Part shown: positions 14,528 to 15,861 of the stretch, in pieces
How positions within the stretch are numbered: the first letter of the stretch is position 1
Layout of the letters: each line of letters starts with the position of its first letter
Assembly (NCBI GenBank): GCA_036494575.1
Contig: DASXOE010000079.1
Location: forward strand, 1 to 15,861
Reading direction: 5' to 3'
Origin: DASZFV01 sp036494575
GTDB lineage: Bacteria > Myxococcota_A > Polyangia > Fen-1088
DNA length: 15,861 nucleotides
Notes under the pieces: generated by a model
Databases searched by the model: none
What the model was told of the DNA's origin: nothing
Seen by the model: only the letters and a program-made list of their open reading frames with translations
Program-made: the position numbers and the translations under genes

Positions 14528-15861
14528 GGAGAGAGCTCGGAGGCGCCCGTCGCGCGCGTCAACGACGCCACCGCGATGTTGTAGTCGAAGACGGCCTGCA
14601 GATAGCGATACCGCATGTTGAAGAAGGCCAGCAGGGCGTCCGTCAGGTCGCGCGCCTCGGCGAGACCGAGGGCGAAGTTCTGGGCCACGGCCGAGATCCA
14701 GGACTTGGCGGCCTTCTCTCCCTTGTGGACGGCCTTGATGCGCTCGCCGGCCTCGGTCAGCTCGCCGTAGGCCTTGCGCACCTCGAGCACGATGCCCCCG
14801 AGCGCCTCCGTGCGCCGGAAGCCGATCTCGGCGGACTCGGCGCTCGAGCGCGTCGCGCGCGCGAGGCGCGGCCCGAGGTCGAGTTGCATGCGCAGCGCCG
14901 CCGCGACGCCGGCCGTCGTGCTGTTGAAGTAGTGGCTCATGAACGCGTTCTGCGGGTCGTCGACGTCTTGGGCGCGCGCGAAGGCGGCCGTGCCGATGAG
15001 GACGAGGTCGGGGTACTCCTTGCGGCGCTCGAGGTCGGCGAGGGCGCTCTTGGCCTTGACGGCGTAGTCGACCAGGCGCGCCTCGGGCCGGTTGTAGCGC
15101 TCCAGATCCTCGTAGTACGTCACCGGGTGCTCCTTGACCTCGATGGGCGCGAAGTCCTCGTCGTCGACGTCGATCTCCGGGGGCGCCTGCGGGCCGAGCA
15201 GCGCGCGCAAGCCGTCGCGCGCCAGGTTCTGGCCACGCTTGGCCTCGAGGATGCGGGCGTCGACCTCGGCGCGTACCGTGCGCATGCGCAGCTTGTCGGT
15301 GACGCTGGCGGTGCCCGTGCCCTTCTCGAGATCCTTGTCGAGCTTGTTCTGGCCGTCGTCGACGTAGCCCGAGCCCGTGTCGAGCATGTCGAGCACGTCG
15401 CGCGCGAGCTTCATGCCCCAGTAGGCCTTGCGCACGTTCTGCTCGACGTCGGCCCGCGCGGCGTTCTGCTTCTCCTGCGACACGCCCACGCCGGCGCGCG
15501 CGGCCGCGACGCCCGCCGAGATCTTTCCGAAGTCCCAGACTGGCTGGATGAGCTTGACCTCGGTGCGCGTGAAAAGCTTGTTCCACGAAACGTTCGAAAT
15601 GCTCGCCTCGCCGTTGGCGGTCCGCACACAGTTCTCGGTGTCGCGCGGTGTCGTGCTGTCGATGGGCGTGTTGCCCGCGGCGTAGCAATGAAGGTTGGGC
15701 GAAGGCGCGAGGATCGACAGCAGGTCGCCCTGCGGCAACCAGTTGCGCCGCGCCTCGGAGACCTGCGCCTCCATGGCCTCGGTCGCCGCCGCGGCCGCTT
15801 GCATGCCGGGGCTCACCTGGCGCGCGAGCTCGAGGAGCTCGGGGAGCGTCATCTTCTTGGC
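14524..15861 (-). CDS. TolC-family outer-membrane efflux protein (5' end beyond the right edge)
   Basis: The frame is open to the window edge (residues AKK before Met at 15852), so that Met is probably internal and the signal peptide lies outside. About 445 residues are visible. The pattern is that of TolC/OprM-type channels: LPELLELARQVSPGMQAA at the start of the first helical hairpin, EVKLIQPVWDFGKISAGVAAARAG as the first barrel-to-helix transition, long Ala/Arg/Glu helices, and a second repeat ending FFNMRYRYLQAVFDYNIAVASL. It should form a trimeric channel for type I secretion or RND/ABC efflux, working with an inner-membrane pump and adaptor not present here but possibly upstream, past the right edge. 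Residues 50-80 counted from that Met form a loop with two Cys (Cys56, Cys75), which may be disulfide bonded. It is translationally coupled to the P450. Confidence 0.87.
   Translation of the reverse strand, partial: AKKMTLPELLELARQVSPGMQAAAAATEAMEAQVSEARRNWLPQGDLLSILAPSPNLHCYAAGNTPIDSTTPRDTENCVRTANGEASISNVSWNKLFTRTEVKLIQPVWDFGKISAGVAAARAGVGVSQEKQNAARADVEQNVRKAYWGMKLARDVLDMLDTGSGYVDDGQNKLDKDLEKGTGTASVTDKLRMRTVRAEVDARILEAKRGQNLARDGLRALLGPQAPPEIDVDDEDFAPIEVKEHPVTYYEDLERYNRPEARLVDYAVKAKSALADLERRKEYPDLVLIGTAAFARAQDVDDPQNAFMSHYFNSTTAGVAAALRMQLDLGPRLARATRSSAESAEIGFRRTEALGGIVLEVRKAYGELTEAGERIKAVHKGEKAAKSWISAVAQNFALGLAEARDLTDALLAFFNMRYRYLQAVFDYNIAVASLTRATGASELSP

Noticed and set aside
13223..14584. A plus-strand open frame opposite the P450
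   Set aside because: The minus strand encodes an unmistakable P450 with ExxR and Cys loop; the plus frame is low-complexity.

Overview
This 15.9 kb window is very GC-rich. Its codon third positions are dominated by G and C and its genes are tightly packed. The mix of families (a lipoprotein with a sulfatase-type domain, a PilZ protein that spans the membrane, a fused membrane/spermidine-synthase-like protein, an ECF sigma module, a P450 and a TolC-family protein) fits a myxobacterium-like member of the Myxococcota. That placement is inferred from composition and gene content; there is no rRNA or other phylogenetic marker here. I see no tRNA, rRNA, CRISPR array, insertion sequence or phage gene. 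No stretch longer than about 140 bases lacks a gene.

Layout from left to right. (1) At 1-256, minus strand, lies the start of a membrane protein that runs off the left edge. It diverges from (2) a lipoprotein with a sulfatase-like domain (about 353-2740, plus). (3) 2860-4242, plus, is a cytoplasmic PilZ / transmembrane / periplasmic AMIN-like protein. (4) 8269-4253, minus, is a two-gene operon: a fused membrane plus spermidine-synthase-fold protein with a helical C-terminus, then 12 bases later a PfkB-type sugar kinase homologue. (5) 8407-10849, plus, holds three overlapping genes: ECF sigma factor, zinc-binding membrane anti-sigma factor and a secreted DUF4097-type beta-repeat protein. (6) 10898-13194, plus, holds a calcineurin-type metallophosphoesterase followed 2 bases later by an exported multi-domain TPR-like protein. 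(7) 15861-13214, minus, is a TolC-type outer-membrane protein cut by the right edge, overlapping by four bases a cytochrome P450.

How the parts may work together. The ECF module looks like a self-contained envelope-signalling unit: sigma factor, its membrane-held inhibitor and an exported protein, all translationally coupled. The PilZ-AMIN protein could link c-di-GMP inside the cell to an envelope process outside the inner membrane. The TolC/P450 pair suggests that a lipophilic product is modified and exported together. Several proteins depart from family consensus at catalytic positions: Ser/His instead of Cys/Arg in the sulfatase, two Asp-to-Glu changes in the PfkB protein, no acidic pair in the spermidine-synthase domain, and no acid-Thr pair and a stretched Cys loop in the P450. 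Those departures are the most interesting part of the window.
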